Assembly (NCBI RefSeq): GCF_025024155.1
Contig: NW_026251780.1
Location: forward strand, 62,001 to 126,000
DNA length: 64,000 bases
DNA from: Gamsiella multidivaricata
Taxonomy: Eukaryota > Mortierellomycota > Mortierellomycetes > Mortierellales > Mortierellaceae
Direction of reading: 5' to 3'
Shown: positions 1 to 11,880 of the stretch, piece after piece
Layout of the letters: each line of letters opens with the position of its first letter
Position numbering within the stretch: the first letter of the stretch is position 1
Notes under the pieces: model-generated
Databases searched by the model: none
Seen by the model: only the letters and a program-made list of their open reading frames with translations
What the model was told of the DNA's origin: nothing
Program-made: the position numbers and the translations under genes

Positions 1-8
1 ATTTACGA

Positions 9-2445
9 TTATAGTGTCTCACGTCCCTTCTTTTCTATGATCCGCGCGACCTTGAACACCATCTCCTCGTCGCCATACTGGCTCATCACCTGGAGCCCCA
101 CAGGGAAGCCATCATCCCCATAAGTAGCAAACGGTACACTCATGGCCGGCAATCCTGCAAGACTCGCTGGAATAGTCAGGATATCGTCCATATACGCATT
201 GATTGGGTCAATATGGTCTCCGACCACGTCCTCCAGTTTCGGCGCCGCTGTCACCGCGACCGGTGTCAGGAGTGCATGGACCCTTGAGGCGTCGCCTTCT
301 CCGTCAAGTGAGCCTGTAATCATATTCGGGCGCGCAAAGATAGAATCAAAGTCCCTACGAATCATCTGCCGGATCTTTTGTGCACGCAAGAAGAAGTTGT
401 CGAATGACCTGTATCCCATTGAGAAAGGCAAGATTTAGTACACATAGCATTCAATGGCGCTCGGAATCGACATTCAACCCGCAAGAGCGAGAATCGGCTT
501 ACCCTGATGTGAGTACATAAGTCCCCAAAAGAATTCGCCGCCTGACCTCCTTGCCAAAGCCCTCACTTCGCGTATGAGAATATAGCGCATTTTTTTCATC
601 CCGCTCTTCACTTTGATGACCTGAATACACAAAGAAATAAAATTTTTGTCAACTGCCTCTGTTCATCGACTCCTGTTCACCACACTGCCAAGACATTTCG
701 TCCGCAAAAGAAACTCACCATATCGGATTCCATCATATCGCTGCAAATTACTTGACGCTTCTGCAGTCGCCAATGTGAAGTACGCTCCTACTGCCAGCTT
801 TGTGTTCGGTAATGAAACAGGAACGACCGTGGCACCTTCATCCTTCAAAGTTTGGATACCTCGTCTCCACAATGCCTTCGTAGCAGGTGAGAGTTCTGTA
901 ACGTTGAACTCTTGTGGGATGCCGACTCTGATACCTGACAGTGGTTTGGATCCCTGCTTTGTGTCTCTGATAGGCTTTTTTGCTTTTTCAATCGAGTCGC
1001 GTTGCCGCTGTGTCAAGCATGTTGAATCCTTTAAGTCCTCTTTAGAAATGATGTCTACGATTTGGCAATAAAAGGCATCGTGTTAATAACATGCATTGTT
1101 TGGCCCATCATTGCGCACCCAATGTACGCGTCAATGTCTTGCCGTACCATATATCGTCTTGGCGTCATCAACAGTCTTGGTAAGAGTGCCGACGGTATCC
1201 AGGGAGCTGGCATATGCAACAAGACCCCATCTGGATATCCGGCCGTATGAAGGCTTGAATCCAACAATGCCGCAGTACGATGCGGGCAATCTGACAGATC
1301 CTCCAGTATCTGATCCCAATGCCCTGTTCACAACGCGATAGCGATCAGGTTAATGTCCATCCTTGAATCTGGCATTTGGGCTTCCATAACCCAGCTTACT
1401 TACGCAAAACACATGTTGCTGGCTACAGCGGCAGCACTTCCTCCTGAACTTCCTCCAGGGGAGCGGCCCTCTACCTCGTCTAGGGTTTCGATCGCACGAC
1501 CCATGATGCCGTGCGGGTTCCTAGTTGGACCCGCATTACTGAAGACGTTGTGCGATCTATCCCGATCCCGATTTTTGATGAACGCTTTCAAAATTAGTTG
1601 TCTTCTGGTTGAGCAAAATTTCGTCGCAGTACATGATTCCCACTCGAATATCTGTGCCTTCATACCCCATTCCGAACTCGTCCATGTTGGCTTTCCCGCC
1701 AGTGATTGCACCCGCTTCCTGAAGCAGTTCAATAGCGGTAGCGGTATAGGGTGCTTGGAAATCTAGGCTCAAGGCGAAATTTTGTGTATTAGATCGACCT
1801 GGAGTTGCTGACTTGGCGATCCCGTCTTTGAGCGCAAACGATTCTGTAGATACGTACTTTCCAGCATAGCTGACGCACACGTCGTTCGCAACTCCTTTGT
1901 ACAAAGATTCATTTTGTATCCCATGATAGTCCCATCCAGAGCACTTTTGGCCTGACCTAGTGTACAAGAAGAGTTGGTTTGTGAGTCGTCTATAATCGCT
2001 TCAGCAACTCATCCTTTCGACAAGCAATTAAACGTTGCATACCAATTTCCCATCGATGTGCAGCTTCCTTGGCCTGGTCCCGAACGGTCTCCGGATCCGC
2101 GACGTCCACAAACGCGTTCAAGTACTTGTTGTACTTTGAAATGTTCTCCAAGGCTGCTGTGGCGGCAGATATCGGCGTGTATGACTAATACAGAGTTTCC
2201 CAGAAGCAGCTGAGCGTGTTACTACCAATATTCGCTTAAGTAACGGTTCTATGATACGTCCTGTATTCATTCATGTAGTAAGGTGTTCCTTTGGCATGCT
2301 GATCGGCTAAAGTCATGGCGACCGTTCCTAGTTGTACCTCATTGAAAATAGGTCGAGCCATGCCCTTTTCTGCTCCTGTCCCTGTGGAAAAGCGCCTCAG
2401 AGGCTGCGTGCCGATAGTGCGCCGCAACAAGGAGGTTGAGAGCAT
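9..2445 (-). CDS. gatA: Mitochondrial glutamyl-tRNA(Gln) amidotransferase subunit A (GatA/QRSL1 type)
   Basis: Amidase-signature subunit that releases ammonia from glutamine to convert Glu-tRNA(Gln) to Gln-tRNA(Gln) in mitochondria. I read eight well-supported exons: 2184-2043, 1956-1858, 1762-1666, 1556-1404, 1323-1148, 1054-719, 620-503 and 408-9 (507 codons, in frame through all junctions). Exon joins recreate family motifs: [11 protein letters not shown], then [10 protein letters not shown], then the glycine/serine loop [12 protein letters not shown] (cis-Ser) and [12 protein letters not shown] (nucleophile Ser). The catalytic Lys lies in GYKMNLCT, where most relatives have IKDN. The first exon is probably 2445 to about 2335 or 2250: it begins with an Arg/Ser-rich mitochondrial-type leader ([12 protein letters not shown]), but its splice donor is unclear (a GT at about 2334 or 2248 would both give phase 0). 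Alternatively 2445-2236 is a separate 69-residue protein and the true GatA first exon is missed. Confidence 0.86.
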
Positions 2446-2749
2446 CGGAATGAGTTGTCGAAGTAGTCGAATGAAGGCATGGGGCCACCTTTCGCGCTTG
2501 ATCCCGAAGTGAGCCCTTACACCTACACAGTCACACCCTCGCATTTGAACATTTGAAAAGTCGTCTTTTTTGAATGCTTTTATTACGATGAGAATGTATC
2601 TTTTTGCTATGCGTATCCTGCATTATACGGTCGGAACCTTGGTGCCGGACTTGAGTAGGTCCAAGAAACTGGCCTTGGTCAGATTAGCAACTATCAGAAA
2701 GAAGAAACGTTTCACAGTTAGCGAATTTGTATACATGTATGCAACAATG
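2446..2749. other. Intergenic spacer between RRP15 and gatA
   Basis: About 300 bases separate the RRP15 stop from the probable gatA start. Both genes read leftward, so the stretch holds the RRP15 terminator and the gatA promoter. I see no clear TATA box and no further gene. Confidence 0.5.
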
Positions 2750-3852
2750 TCAATCGATAAATAATTTTCCCGTACCCTTATCCTTGGCATTAGTTGTGAT
2801 GGGGCGCGCCTTTTCCGTCAAGTCCTCGGTCGCCTTTTGCTGTGCCTTGATCGCATTGAACAGTTGAACCACTAGAGCAGATCATAAACCAGAATGTCAG
2901 ATGACGGCTGCAACCATACGATCTCTAACCAATTAATACTCAAACAGAAATGCAGTTGGGCACTTACCACCACGGGTCGCAACCTTGCGCAACTTCTTCT
3001 CGTACTCCATCCCTGTATACTCCGGCTTAACGCGGTCCCTGTTAGCGAGGCGCCTCTTCTCATTGGTGATAGCTTTCCTGGCCTTGGACTCCATCTTTTC
3101 CTCCTCCAACTTGCGCTCCACACCACGCGACCTGGCAAGAATTGGTGTACTGGCATCCGCCTTGCGCAAAGCCGAGCCCAAAATCTTGGACATGGCCTCC
3201 GCCATGTTCTCTTCCGTGTGCTTCTTGGATGTTTCTAGAGAGGAAACAGAATTATCAGATAGATCGAGTGAGCCTGCTTGTCACTATAGATACAGAACGC
3301 CCTTACTCAGATCAAGAGTCGAAATCTCTTACTCTTTCCAGTACGGGTGCTTGGCAGTCCCTCAAGGTCATCATCATCCTCATCCTCGTCAGACTCCCTT
3401 TCATCCTCGCTGTCGTTGTCACTATCGCTGTCATCGCCACTGTTCGCCTCTTCTCTCTCCACAGGTGCTCTCCTCTTCTTGCCCATGCCTCCCGTAATGT
3501 CGCCTTTGCTGGCCATGACAGCTTGCTTTAACACAGCCTTCGGTTTTCCATGCGCTCTTGATCCGTCTCTTGCTGAACCTGCTTTTGATGATGTAAACGT
3601 TTTGTTGGCACTGGTGTTGGCCTTCAGGATAGCTGCGCCCGACATAGATGCTTTCGGTTTCGATGATGATAATGCCGTCGCTTTGCTATCCGTAGACTTT
3701 GGTCGAAGGGGCTTCTTGAGAATCGATTTGGGTTCTGAAGTAGAAGCAGTTGCAGCCAGTCTAGATTTTGAGGCAGCGGCCTTATGGTCGTCCATGGGTG
3801 CCTGCTTCCGGACCTTTCGTGCAGGTAAAGCGGCTGTCGAGGGGCGTTTCAT
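2750..3852 (-). CDS. RRP15: Ribosomal RNA-processing protein 15 (Rrp15)
   Basis: Nucleolar factor needed for 27S/60S pre-ribosome maturation. Three exons join in frame: 3852-3333, 3234-2968 and 2871-2750 (302 residues), with donors GTAAGA and GTAAGT. The N-terminal 170 residues are Lys/Ser/Ala-rich and basic, as expected of a nucleolar protein, and end in a strongly acidic Asp/Glu/Ser stretch. The Rrp15p domain follows: a conserved block with SKILGSALRK, ILARSRGVERKLEEEK, then YEKKLRKVATRGVVQLFNAI across the second splice, and a short C-terminal tail. I chose the Met at 3852 (MKRPSTAALP) because the residues upstream of it do not resemble the family. The call is firm from the YEKKLRKVATRG-VVQLFNAI block. 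Confidence 0.9.
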
Positions 3853-4319
3853 GATACGTATGGATTTGGTATGCGGAAAAAAATTGAGCGACGAGAGTGA
3901 AGGGGTCGTGAATGAACTTGATGCCAGCCAGGTCCCTTTCAAACAAATACATATTAAAAAAAAAAAAAAATTGCTTGTTTTGACATCGATGTGGCTTCCC
4001 CACTGCGGCAGTCACCCGCCCTCCTCTTTCAGAACATTTATTCAACATACACCACGAAAATGCAGGTTGTTGATTTCGAAATAAAATTTATTTCAATTGA
4101 ACAGAGTCCATAATGTATTGCTATAGAAAATGCAAAATATAAAAGAGTAAAACCCTGCGATACTCCACATTCCATACAAAAAGTCATCAAAACCCACATC
4201 CTTTCCATCAACACCAACACTTTCTGTAACATTTTCTACTCAATCCCATCTACACATTCAAAAAGCGCAAAACTTATCTGATATCCTCACAAGCAAACAC
4301 AACTATTCCCTCCAACGCC
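3853..4319. other. Intergenic region with A-rich tract
   Basis: Divergent spacer between RRP15 (leftward) and the orphan gene at 4320 (rightward). It holds an uninterrupted A tract at about 3957-3970 and AT-rich sequence at 4080-4145. No ORF here looks coding. A reading frame at 3347-4084 on the plus strand is the antisense of RRP15 exon 1. Confidence 0.4.
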
Positions 4320-4887
4320 ATGCAATCAGCCTCGGTTGCGAACAATGATTATTCTTCTTCGGTCACGAATGCCCTCGGCCAAGATTCCTCCTCCCTCCAT
4401 GGCACCTCTCAGGACCTCGATACAGATGAACTTCACACGGCCACTCCAACTTCTCGATCGAAGCGAAAAGTTTCATTTCAAGTACCGTTTAATCCGCCGA
4501 AACTAAGAAGACTTGACACTGCCTTGGACCTACTAGCTGAGATGAACGATCCCATTCTGAAAAGTGTGGAAAGTTGCAAAAGTTGAGGAATCGAAAAAGG
4601 TTATTTATTAGGTGCACGATCAGGCTACATTAGGTGGAGTTCAAAAAATGAGTTCGCGTTTAGTCGACGAGCTTACTGCTAAAAGACTGAAACTTCGTTG
4701 CGAGGTGCTTCGTAAAGTAGTGGTTGGCGAAATTCACATTAACGCTATTGCATCCTGCGACGAGATGAAGGAAAGTTGCGAGATTTCTACCGCCATACGC
4801 TCTTTGAACAAATTGATAGAAGGTTTAGACAGAGACGAGAAGCACCTCCAAAAAAATACACAGGATGTTCATGAAGGAGAGATTTAG
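4320..4887 (+). CDS. Orphan protein in two pieces (possible short intron or frameshift)
   Basis: Not recognised. Two adjacent plus-strand frames look like one gene. The first (4320-4586) is Ser/Thr-rich with a basic block SRSKRKVSFQVPFNPPKLRR and then a helix DTALDLLAEMNDPILK. The second (about 4613-4887) is a charged, helix-forming stretch (VDELTAKRLKLRCEVL ... SLNKLIEGLDRDEKHLQK) that may form a coiled coil. They can be joined in frame if 46 nt from GTGGAA (about 4567) to TTATTAG (4612) are removed. That is very short for an intron and has a poor donor, so a frameshift in a decaying gene is equally possible. It lies directly downstream of the Helitron helicase gene, so it could be Helitron cargo or a gene bordering the insertion. 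Confidence 0.4.
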
Positions 4888-5033
4888 TCTAAATGACAGA
4901 TCATTTCTATGGTTCATTTTTAATTTTTGGTTTCACAAGAAAGTCTAATAAAAATTTAAGCTCAAAAGATTCATTCCTTACGCATTGGAAAATAACGCGT
5001 CCCGGCACACTGTGGTACTGTGACAAACTTCAT

Positions 5034-8000
5034 TTATCCTTGATCCATGCAAAACCTCATCTTCTTCCGGAGCTCCGCTTCTACATCTTCGTCACAATAC
5101 GCTCTTTTCTTATTACTACCATCGACTTCGTTGCTTGAGTCGCCAGAGTCACCATCATCTTTTGAATCAGATGAATCATCGTCACTGTCAGATTCCCATC
5201 CGGCGACAATATCAGGGTCCAAAAAATCACTGTAAGATCCATGCTCAACACGTCTCCTCTTCTCCTTATTTCGCTTCGAGACAATAACAGCACCAACTTC
5301 TGGATCCGTGCTATCGCATTCAATGCTATCGCTTCCAAGACTATCGCTGTCGTAATACCTTTTCTTGTCTTCGCGAAAAGTAAACCGATCGTTCTCTTGT
5401 TGGTCCAACAGGTTATTGTCATTGATACTTTGTCTTCCTCCTGAACTGCATCCGTTAGCCTCTTCAAACTCTGGCGTCTTCTTCTCATCAATGGGCAAAA
5501 ACAAACCACTTTCATCATGTTGCTCAATCTTGTCCTCCTTTTCTTCCCACCATGTGTCTTCATTGACCGACTGTTCTCCGCCACTCTCTAGATCAACAGT
5601 TGAACATCTCTGAAATAAAGACCTATTGCCGGAAGTTGGAATCGCCTGTCCACTTCCATAAAGCAGATCTAGGACTGAGTTGGTGTAATCCTCCCATCCT
5701 TGCAGCCGCAACTCGTGCTGCCGCATATTAGAAACCTCACCTCCTTCTGCTTCGGAATCGAGCTCTTCTTGCTTGTCCATCTCTTCATCTTCTTTTGTTC
5801 TTGATGCCTCAGAATCCTTTGTCAAACGAGTTATGACTGCATGTTTTACAGCCAATAGCCCCTTTGCCGACCAATTCTTGATGAACAGATCCTTACTGGT
5901 GCGAACCCTGCTCAATGCTACATAGGCTTGTCCACTAGCAAACACATCACGTAGATTGACGGCGACTTCGTTTAACGTCAGCGATTGACATTTGTGAATA
6001 GTTAATGCCCAAGCAAGAACCAAAGGAAACTGGCGTCGCTCTTGACCATTAAATTTCGTTCGTCGGCACTCTTGTTGAATATTGTAAATTCTTCCAGTGT
6101 TATCTTCTCTCACTTGAACGACATGTTGATCATAAAATCGAACCACAATACCGGTAGTTCCATTAACGACACCACCAGCAACGTCGACGTTGGACGTGCA
6201 CATGACTCTTGCGCCAACCTCTAGCCATAACACGGAGGCGAGTCCAGTCTCTGATTCGATAGCTCTCCTCCTATCTTCGTTCCTCGTTATCCTGGCGTTA
6301 TCATACGCGATAGAGTACCAATCTTCACCAGGAAGATTTTGCAATTTGTTCAAATTAAATCTATCCACATCCCTTTTGAACGGATAGAGATGAAGAGCAT
6401 CTTCAGGAATATCACTGGATTGATTACAAATATCCAAAAACATGGATACCGTGGTACTAGTGATCATCCCACATCTGATATCATCGAGCAATGACTTGAA
6501 CTCTGCATCACCAGACTGTCGGCAGGGCTGAATCAGATCTACTCGTTCAAACCAACGATAAATCTCAGAGTTCCAAATCCAATCCGTTCTATCAAATGAT
6601 TTGTTGACAGGCCCAAGCTGACCAAAGTCACCAAAGAGAATGACTGGAATTCCCCCAAAAGGGACACCTATTTCCGTGTTTACTGCTTCCTGTAATGCCT
6701 TTGATAAAAGACTCAAGATATCACCAGATATCATGGACGCTTCATCAATCAGAAAAATGGGAGATAATCCTTGATCAGCAATGTCCATCAGTTGCTCTCT
6801 TATTGCATACGAGTTGCCTTCTGATTGTCTTCCTGACATGGTAAGCTTAAACCAACGATACAATGTTTGACCTTTGATGTTCACGGCCGCAACGCCAGAT
6901 GGGGCTAGACGGATAGGCTCAAAACCTTCGTTTTTAGCGATCCTGCAAGTCTCTTCCAGAACTGTTGACTTGCCAGTGCCAGCTGCTCCAGTCACCAAGA
7001 TTAAACATTCTTGCTTCGATTGAATACGTTGTGTCACCATCTCAAGAACATTCTTCTGGTCTTCCGTCCATTCGATCTCTCTTGGCACGTTGATGAAATG
7101 ATCATCCACCACATTTTCATAGACATTGCCATAGTCTAAAACCGCCGCCAATCCATAGGCCAACTCTTGTATCCTTTGGCGTCCTAAAACTTCCACAGCT
7201 AACGACTGATATGTTTCATGATCTGTTCCAGTGCCAATCCAGCTTTCAACATCCGTCCTCCAAGGGTGATCCAGCATTAACAAATGCATAAACGCGTCTT
7301 CCGATCTGGTAACCTTAATTTCTCTTGTTCTTATCAAGGATTCTTTTCCAACGCCTCGGCGACAGACATCTTTTCCTCGGCCATCGACGTAATTTGGCCC
7401 ACTTTTCCTTTTAGCAAATCGGAAAAACTTGAAATACTCGTGATACTTCATGTTATCAAAATCTGGCGTTCCTTCTTCGGTTTTAGGCCGCTTCAAATAC
7501 TGAGTCCATTTATCGTCAAGGAAAATATCTGTATCATCCTCCAAAATCTTAAGATCCTTTGCTCTCTTCAGTATTCGCCTTCGATTGTTCGGTAACTCTG
7601 TTGGCAAAAATTCATCAACACGGGAGCAGCCGTGCATCTTCCAGCCACAAATGTCCATTACAGCCTCTACTACGCCCACACTTCGGTAATGAAAATGGGA
7701 AATGTACTCACTAGAAGAGCGATCGTCTTCAGCTGATGTAGCCGACCCTCCAATTTTGTCTTTTTCAGTAACAATCGTCACCTTCTTTGGGCCACCTTGC
7801 ATAGTGACATATTTACACATATAGTATTTAGCCCTTTCTCCTAGATTGTACTGCAGGTCCATATTCACTCGAGCAAAATGAAGGAGGTCCATATTGTATC
7901 CAATTACGCGTTCATCTCCTTCACCGCGCGGCAAAACGTATCGGTCGTCTTCGTCTACATGGGCAGGCAGATCAGTCGGAGTTTTTGGGTACTTGAATCG

Positions 8001-10366
8001 ACAACTTACTCTACCCGCAGGCATGCAATACCATGTACAGTTGTGTATCTGATGCTTCAAAACAAGTTCTCGGTCTTCAGGTGTCTCTGGGACAGAACAC
8101 GAAATAATGTTATCGCTAATCATTTGCTCGATGCTGTTCTTTGTCCACAAACAAAAATGGGTATGGGGAGTGCCGCGATCTTGAAGTTCGAAAACCCAGC
8201 ACCATGCTCGAATTCCTCCTATTTTTCTCATACACCAGCCTTCTCGGCCCTTTCGAGTGCTTGTGACAAAATTCCAGAACCGAAGCCACTGCCTTTTCCA
8301 ATGCATTGTAAACAGAACAGGATCATCATGAGTACTGGCTTCTCTACCTCCAAAATGACGGGCAACAGCAACTTGACCGGCGCTTCTGTCATCACACGTG
8401 AAGGTTCCAAACAACTCGGGGTTACCAAACTCTTCAAAAAGCGCTGAGAACTTTTGAAACAGAGCCTGCTTGTACTTTATGCCTGTCCGGATAAACGGCG
8501 GAATAGCAACCGTATGAGATTCACGGTATTTTGTCCCTGTTACAAGGTTACCCAGTAGTTAATAAATGTCTCCATACAACGATCTCTATCTTCCAAAGCA
8601 GACATACCTCCACTGTGGTACGATTGATTCAATACATCGTCGGCCCTTGTCTTTCTGCCACCCGTTGTAAGTCGAGCTACGCGCCTCTGATAGGCAAATA
8701 TTGCAGATTTCTGAATCCAGTCAAACATCATTAATATGAACTTGATGTTTCGACCCCAGCGTCTATCCACGCTCAGTAGACGGAACTTTGCATAGTTCTT
8801 GATGGTGAATTTGGAGTACTTGGAGTTTTCTTGAATTTGAGCATCTGTTTCGTCCGCCATAATAGTCATCAAGACTTTACGTTCTCACAATTCAAGCGCC
8901 AGTGATAAGTACCTTCATTATCACTAGAGTCTGAATCTACATCAGACTCTACATACTCGGCTTCTGGATTTTCGATCTGGTCTTGATCATCACTTGGCTC
9001 GTCAACGCTACGAGCATCGGACGTTGATCCATCACTATTGTCCTCAGATAACAATGAAAGATCTTGAACACTTGCCTGGTCATTTCGATAATTAATATCT
9101 TTTACTTCGAACACTTCAATTTCGCCATTGCATCCTCGTTTTACACCACTGTAGTCCAACGAAAAGAACCCTTGGCCGCTTGGGTACAACGTCGGGAATA
9201 AATAGCCCAAAAGACGGGGGTTTGAGTATTTAACGACCTCTTGATCTCGTCCCAACAAACCAAAAGTCAAGTTGGCTAAGTTGTTTGCCTCGTCGGCTGT
9301 CGTGGGGCCACCAGTGCCTACGGGTCCCATATGAAAAGCCTCAAGTCGTGACATATTGGCAGATTCGTCAGCCGCTTCAGCATTGTATTCAAGAAGCGTT
9401 TCGGTAGCATCCGTTAGATCGCTAGGCTCATCGACATTCAATTCTTTTATCAGCGGATGGTTTAACTTCATCCAAAGCCAGGCAGCGCGGATCCTAATTT
9501 TATCTTGAATTGATAAATTTGCGTCCATGTCCGAAAGCCTGATCAATCCTCGAGTTCCTGCATGAGCTCCAAGGTACTGCTTACTCTTGCACAAACCAAT
9601 CCTCCCAGACACAAAATGATAGCCAGCACGGAATGAAGGGGTAAGTTTGCTACGTGAATTGGTCAATTCACAGAATACCAAAATTGGACTCAGATATCCC
9701 TCACCGATTGGATTAAGGTCTCGAATTTCATCAGGTTGTTCACCTGGATACATCCAATTCTCGTTGACAAACTTCATCTAATACCCACATTTTCCCAACA
9801 CATCAGTACAACCGTATCTGAGGAAATAAATCATCATATGTCTGTCTCCAACTTACGTAACTAAAGACACCGTCCAAGTCTTTTCTTCTCCCTGATTTAT
9901 GTCTAGCACAAACAACGATTGAGCCTGAATGTTTGCCACCAGGTTTTACATCAAGTTCACGAATCCGCATTCCATCATTGTCACAGTAATTCAGCAATGG
10001 CCAAGTCATCGATTGCGCAAACTCGGGAGTAGCTCCTTCCGCCAGTGCTTCAGCTCTTGCTTGAAAGAATTTCTCTTCGATTATGTTTTGGTCATCTTTA
10101 CGGAGCGCAAAGTACTCTTCCTTGTAGAGCAGTCTACAGCAAACAGCACATCGCTTCACGGGGACTTCCTTGTCTTGTTTGGCCTCATTAGTAAAGGTAA
10201 CTCTCCGAAAGCTAGTCGGCACGCATCTAATAGTGATTGGCACTTGTGGATCTATGTCAATATTTGAACGGCCCTCTTCTTCGTTTGATTCTGACGGCAT
10301 TGGAACCAAACGATAGACATCAGTCGATAGGAAATATGATGATCGAGATAAAAAATACTCGGTCAT
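5034..10366 (-). pseudogene. Helitron Rep-helicase transposase gene, frame-broken
   Basis: Rolling-circle transposase. The N-terminal part (10366-9857) carries a Cys-rich block (VKRCAVCCRLLYKEEYF, later C and H residues) of the kind found ahead of Helitron Rep domains. It splices through a good 79-nt intron (GTAAGT...TTAG) to 9777. The next segment ends in an acidic stretch, and the frame is lost at about 8880. The piece at 8872-8540 ends in a second break. The main frame (about 8535-5034) then holds the HUH Rep domain (GTFTCDD, RGTPHTHFCLW, tyrosine motif YYMCKYVTMQGG) and a PIF1/RecD-like helicase: Walker A GAAGTGKST, Walker [41 protein letters not shown]. The tail is Asp/Ser/Glu-rich. Rep and helicase motifs look intact, but the breaks mean this copy probably makes no full-length protein. 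Confidence 0.85.
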
Positions 10367-10475
10367 ATTTATCGAAAAATGTTACTTTGTCACAAGGAAC
10401 AGGCTAAAACCTTGAAGCTCAAATTGCCGCAATCGAACACGCATTGAGCCACACTTTTATGCTTGGCTCCAGATA

Positions 10476-10488
10476 CCATATATAAAGC
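10476..10488 (-). promoter_or_regulatory. Candidate TATA box upstream of the Helitron gene
   Basis: On the minus strand this reads CTTTATATATGG, about 110 bases before the transposase ATG at 10366. Position and sequence fit a TATA box, but this is inference from composition only. Confidence 0.35.
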
Positions 10489-10539
10489 CTTCAAAGGATC
10501 TATTCCTCAATTAACCAATTAACGAGCTATGTCACGCAA

Positions 10540-11089
10540 GTAAGAGAGTCGAAAAGAGTCGAAAAATAATGTACCAAGAAAGAGATCTAACCCTGAAATA
10601 AATCATTCTTTTCTATCAAGGTCCAAGGCTGTCAGAGAACTTTTCTTAGCATTTCAGAAAATCGAATCATCCACAAAGTATGTCTTTTTCGAGATACAAG
10701 ATGACCTAATTGGAGCAGAAACGACCAATATTCCAAGGGAGCCGAGGAAAGTGACCTTGAAGAATAGAAATGGAACAAGGGTAACAATTCAGGAAGACCT
10801 TGATTTGCAGCAATTCCATTTGTTCTGGCTCGTTCCACAACTGAAAGATTCAAAACAAGTGTTGTTCCCGTTCACGAAGGTCGATTGGGAAGATTTATGG
10901 GAGGATTTAATTGCGAAAACAAGAGAAGCTTCCAAATTCATCCCACTCGCGACATTGAGAATGTTGACACCCAGCGCAGAGGGGGGAAAAGATAGACTTA
11001 TCCAACAGATTCTCCAAGACATTGTTCCTACACAGCGACCCTCCATCCTCTGAGAGCCGTAACTGCCAGTTGCTGTCACGTTGTCAGAT
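10540..11089 (+). repeat. 550-bp direct repeat, copy A
   Basis: Sequence from GTAAGAGAGTCG to GTTGTCAGAT matches 14773-15322 at a constant offset of 4233. I saw no differences in the stretches compared, and the open frame inside (10751-11053, 100 residues) has the same translation as its partner. That frame reads from a basic start (TLKNRNGTRVTIQED) through FHLFWLVPQLKDSKQVLFPF and WEDLWEDLIAKTREASKF to QILQDIVPTQRPSIL. I do not recognise the family. This copy sits immediately beside the Helitron gene and lacks the upstream coding segment present beside copy B. Confidence 0.85.
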
Positions 11090-11149
11090 GCACGTAACGT
11101 TACTCAAAGGATGCGGCTTATTTCGTTAACGTCATTTAAGCTCGCCATT

Positions 11150-11299
11150 CTTGTTTTTCTCATTCTGCAGCACTCCTGTCTTTCTCATTCCGCAACACTT
11201 TTGTCTTTCTCATTCCGCAACACTTTTGTCTTTCTCATTCCGCAACACTTTTGTCTTTCTCATTCCGCAACACTTCTGTTTTTCTCATTCCGCAACACT
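11150..11299. repeat. 25-bp minisatellite, six units
   Basis: The core CATTCCGCAACAC recurs every 25 bases (at 11161 in variant form, then 11186, 11211, 11236, 11261 and 11286). Outer units carry a few substitutions while inner ones look identical, the usual pattern of recent slippage or unequal exchange. Reading frames through it encode a repetitive SFRNTF-type peptide that I regard as spurious. Confidence 0.85.
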
Positions 11300-11660
11300 T
11301 TTCATTTCCAACATGTGTGTTGATTTACTTTATATATGTTGCATCTGCGATAAAAAAGATGAAGTCAAAATTTCCTGCGGTCTGAAGATATTCTGTGTCG
11401 AGACAACAACGAGAGGGAATACCATTGCCTGCATAGGCTGCTTGAGTACCAGATTAACGACGAAGGATGTTCTGCCGCCCTACCGGTATATGTTTCAAGA
11501 CACTCTACCTGAACCTGGTTCCTAGAGGACAGAAGAAGCTTCTTACATTTCAGCAAATGAATAAAGACAAACATTTCATGTATACAATCTACCCGAATTA
11601 CAAAATCTGTCAACTTTTCCCATCGATGTTTGGTTTCTGTGAAGCCAAAGAAGCCATTGC
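11300..11660. other. Weak plus-strand open frame, probably non-coding
   Basis: A frame runs out of the minisatellite to 11525 and contains several cysteines (LLYICCICDKKDEVKISCG ... NTIACIGCLSTRL). It has no clear start, leader or partner exon, so I do not call it a gene. The rest of the stretch shows nothing. Confidence 0.25.
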
Positions 11661-11880
11661 CATAGCAGGGGGGTCCAAGTGTGCTTTAGCTTTAGCTGTA
11701 GAAACATCAATCCTGTGTGCTACACAATAAATCCAAGTCGGGCTGTTTCGTTGCTGGAGGAAAGCATTAAAGACCAATCATGCAAATTCCTCATTACACA
11801 GAACTGAACCCATGAAAAAATCCCGATGAGATTCTGTATATACTGTTAATGTTGTCGGTTCCCTCATTTTTTTTCCCAAG
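11661..11880 (+). repeat. Direct repeat of about 200 bp, copy 1
   Basis: Begins CATAGCAG and ends CCCTCATTTTTTTTCCCAAG. It matches 12429-12620 with scattered substitutions. This copy has about 23 extra bases between two GCT triplets (TGTGCT...GGGCTGTTTCG), which copy 2 has lost or never gained. Confidence 0.8.

Larger units (their letters stand above)
5034..10530 (-). mobile_element. Helitron (ends not located)
   Basis: The element is defined by its transposase gene. I searched 3.9-5.0 kb for a minus-strand 3' end (hairpin followed by CTRR) and 10.4-11.1 kb for a 5' TC end, and found no convincing terminus. The limits given here are therefore only the coding span plus the presumed promoter. 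A diverged group with different ends, or eroded termini, would explain this. Confidence 0.6.

Noticed and set aside
3347..4084. Long plus-strand open frame (Ser/Leu/Phe-rich)
   Set aside because: Exact antisense of RRP15 exon 1; its composition mirrors the acidic and Ser-rich stretch of Rrp15.
4888..5033. Helitron 3' hairpin/CTRR end on the minus strand
   Set aside because: No hairpin followed by CTRR-T within the stretch; CGGCACACTGTGGTACTG is not a convincing stem in the right place.
11150..11299. CRISPR-like array
   Set aside because: Units are contiguous 25-mers with no unique spacers, in a eukaryotic genome.
11081..11525. Plus-strand frames through the 25-bp minisatellite
   Set aside because: Repetitive peptide dictated by the repeat, no stable start context, no domain.
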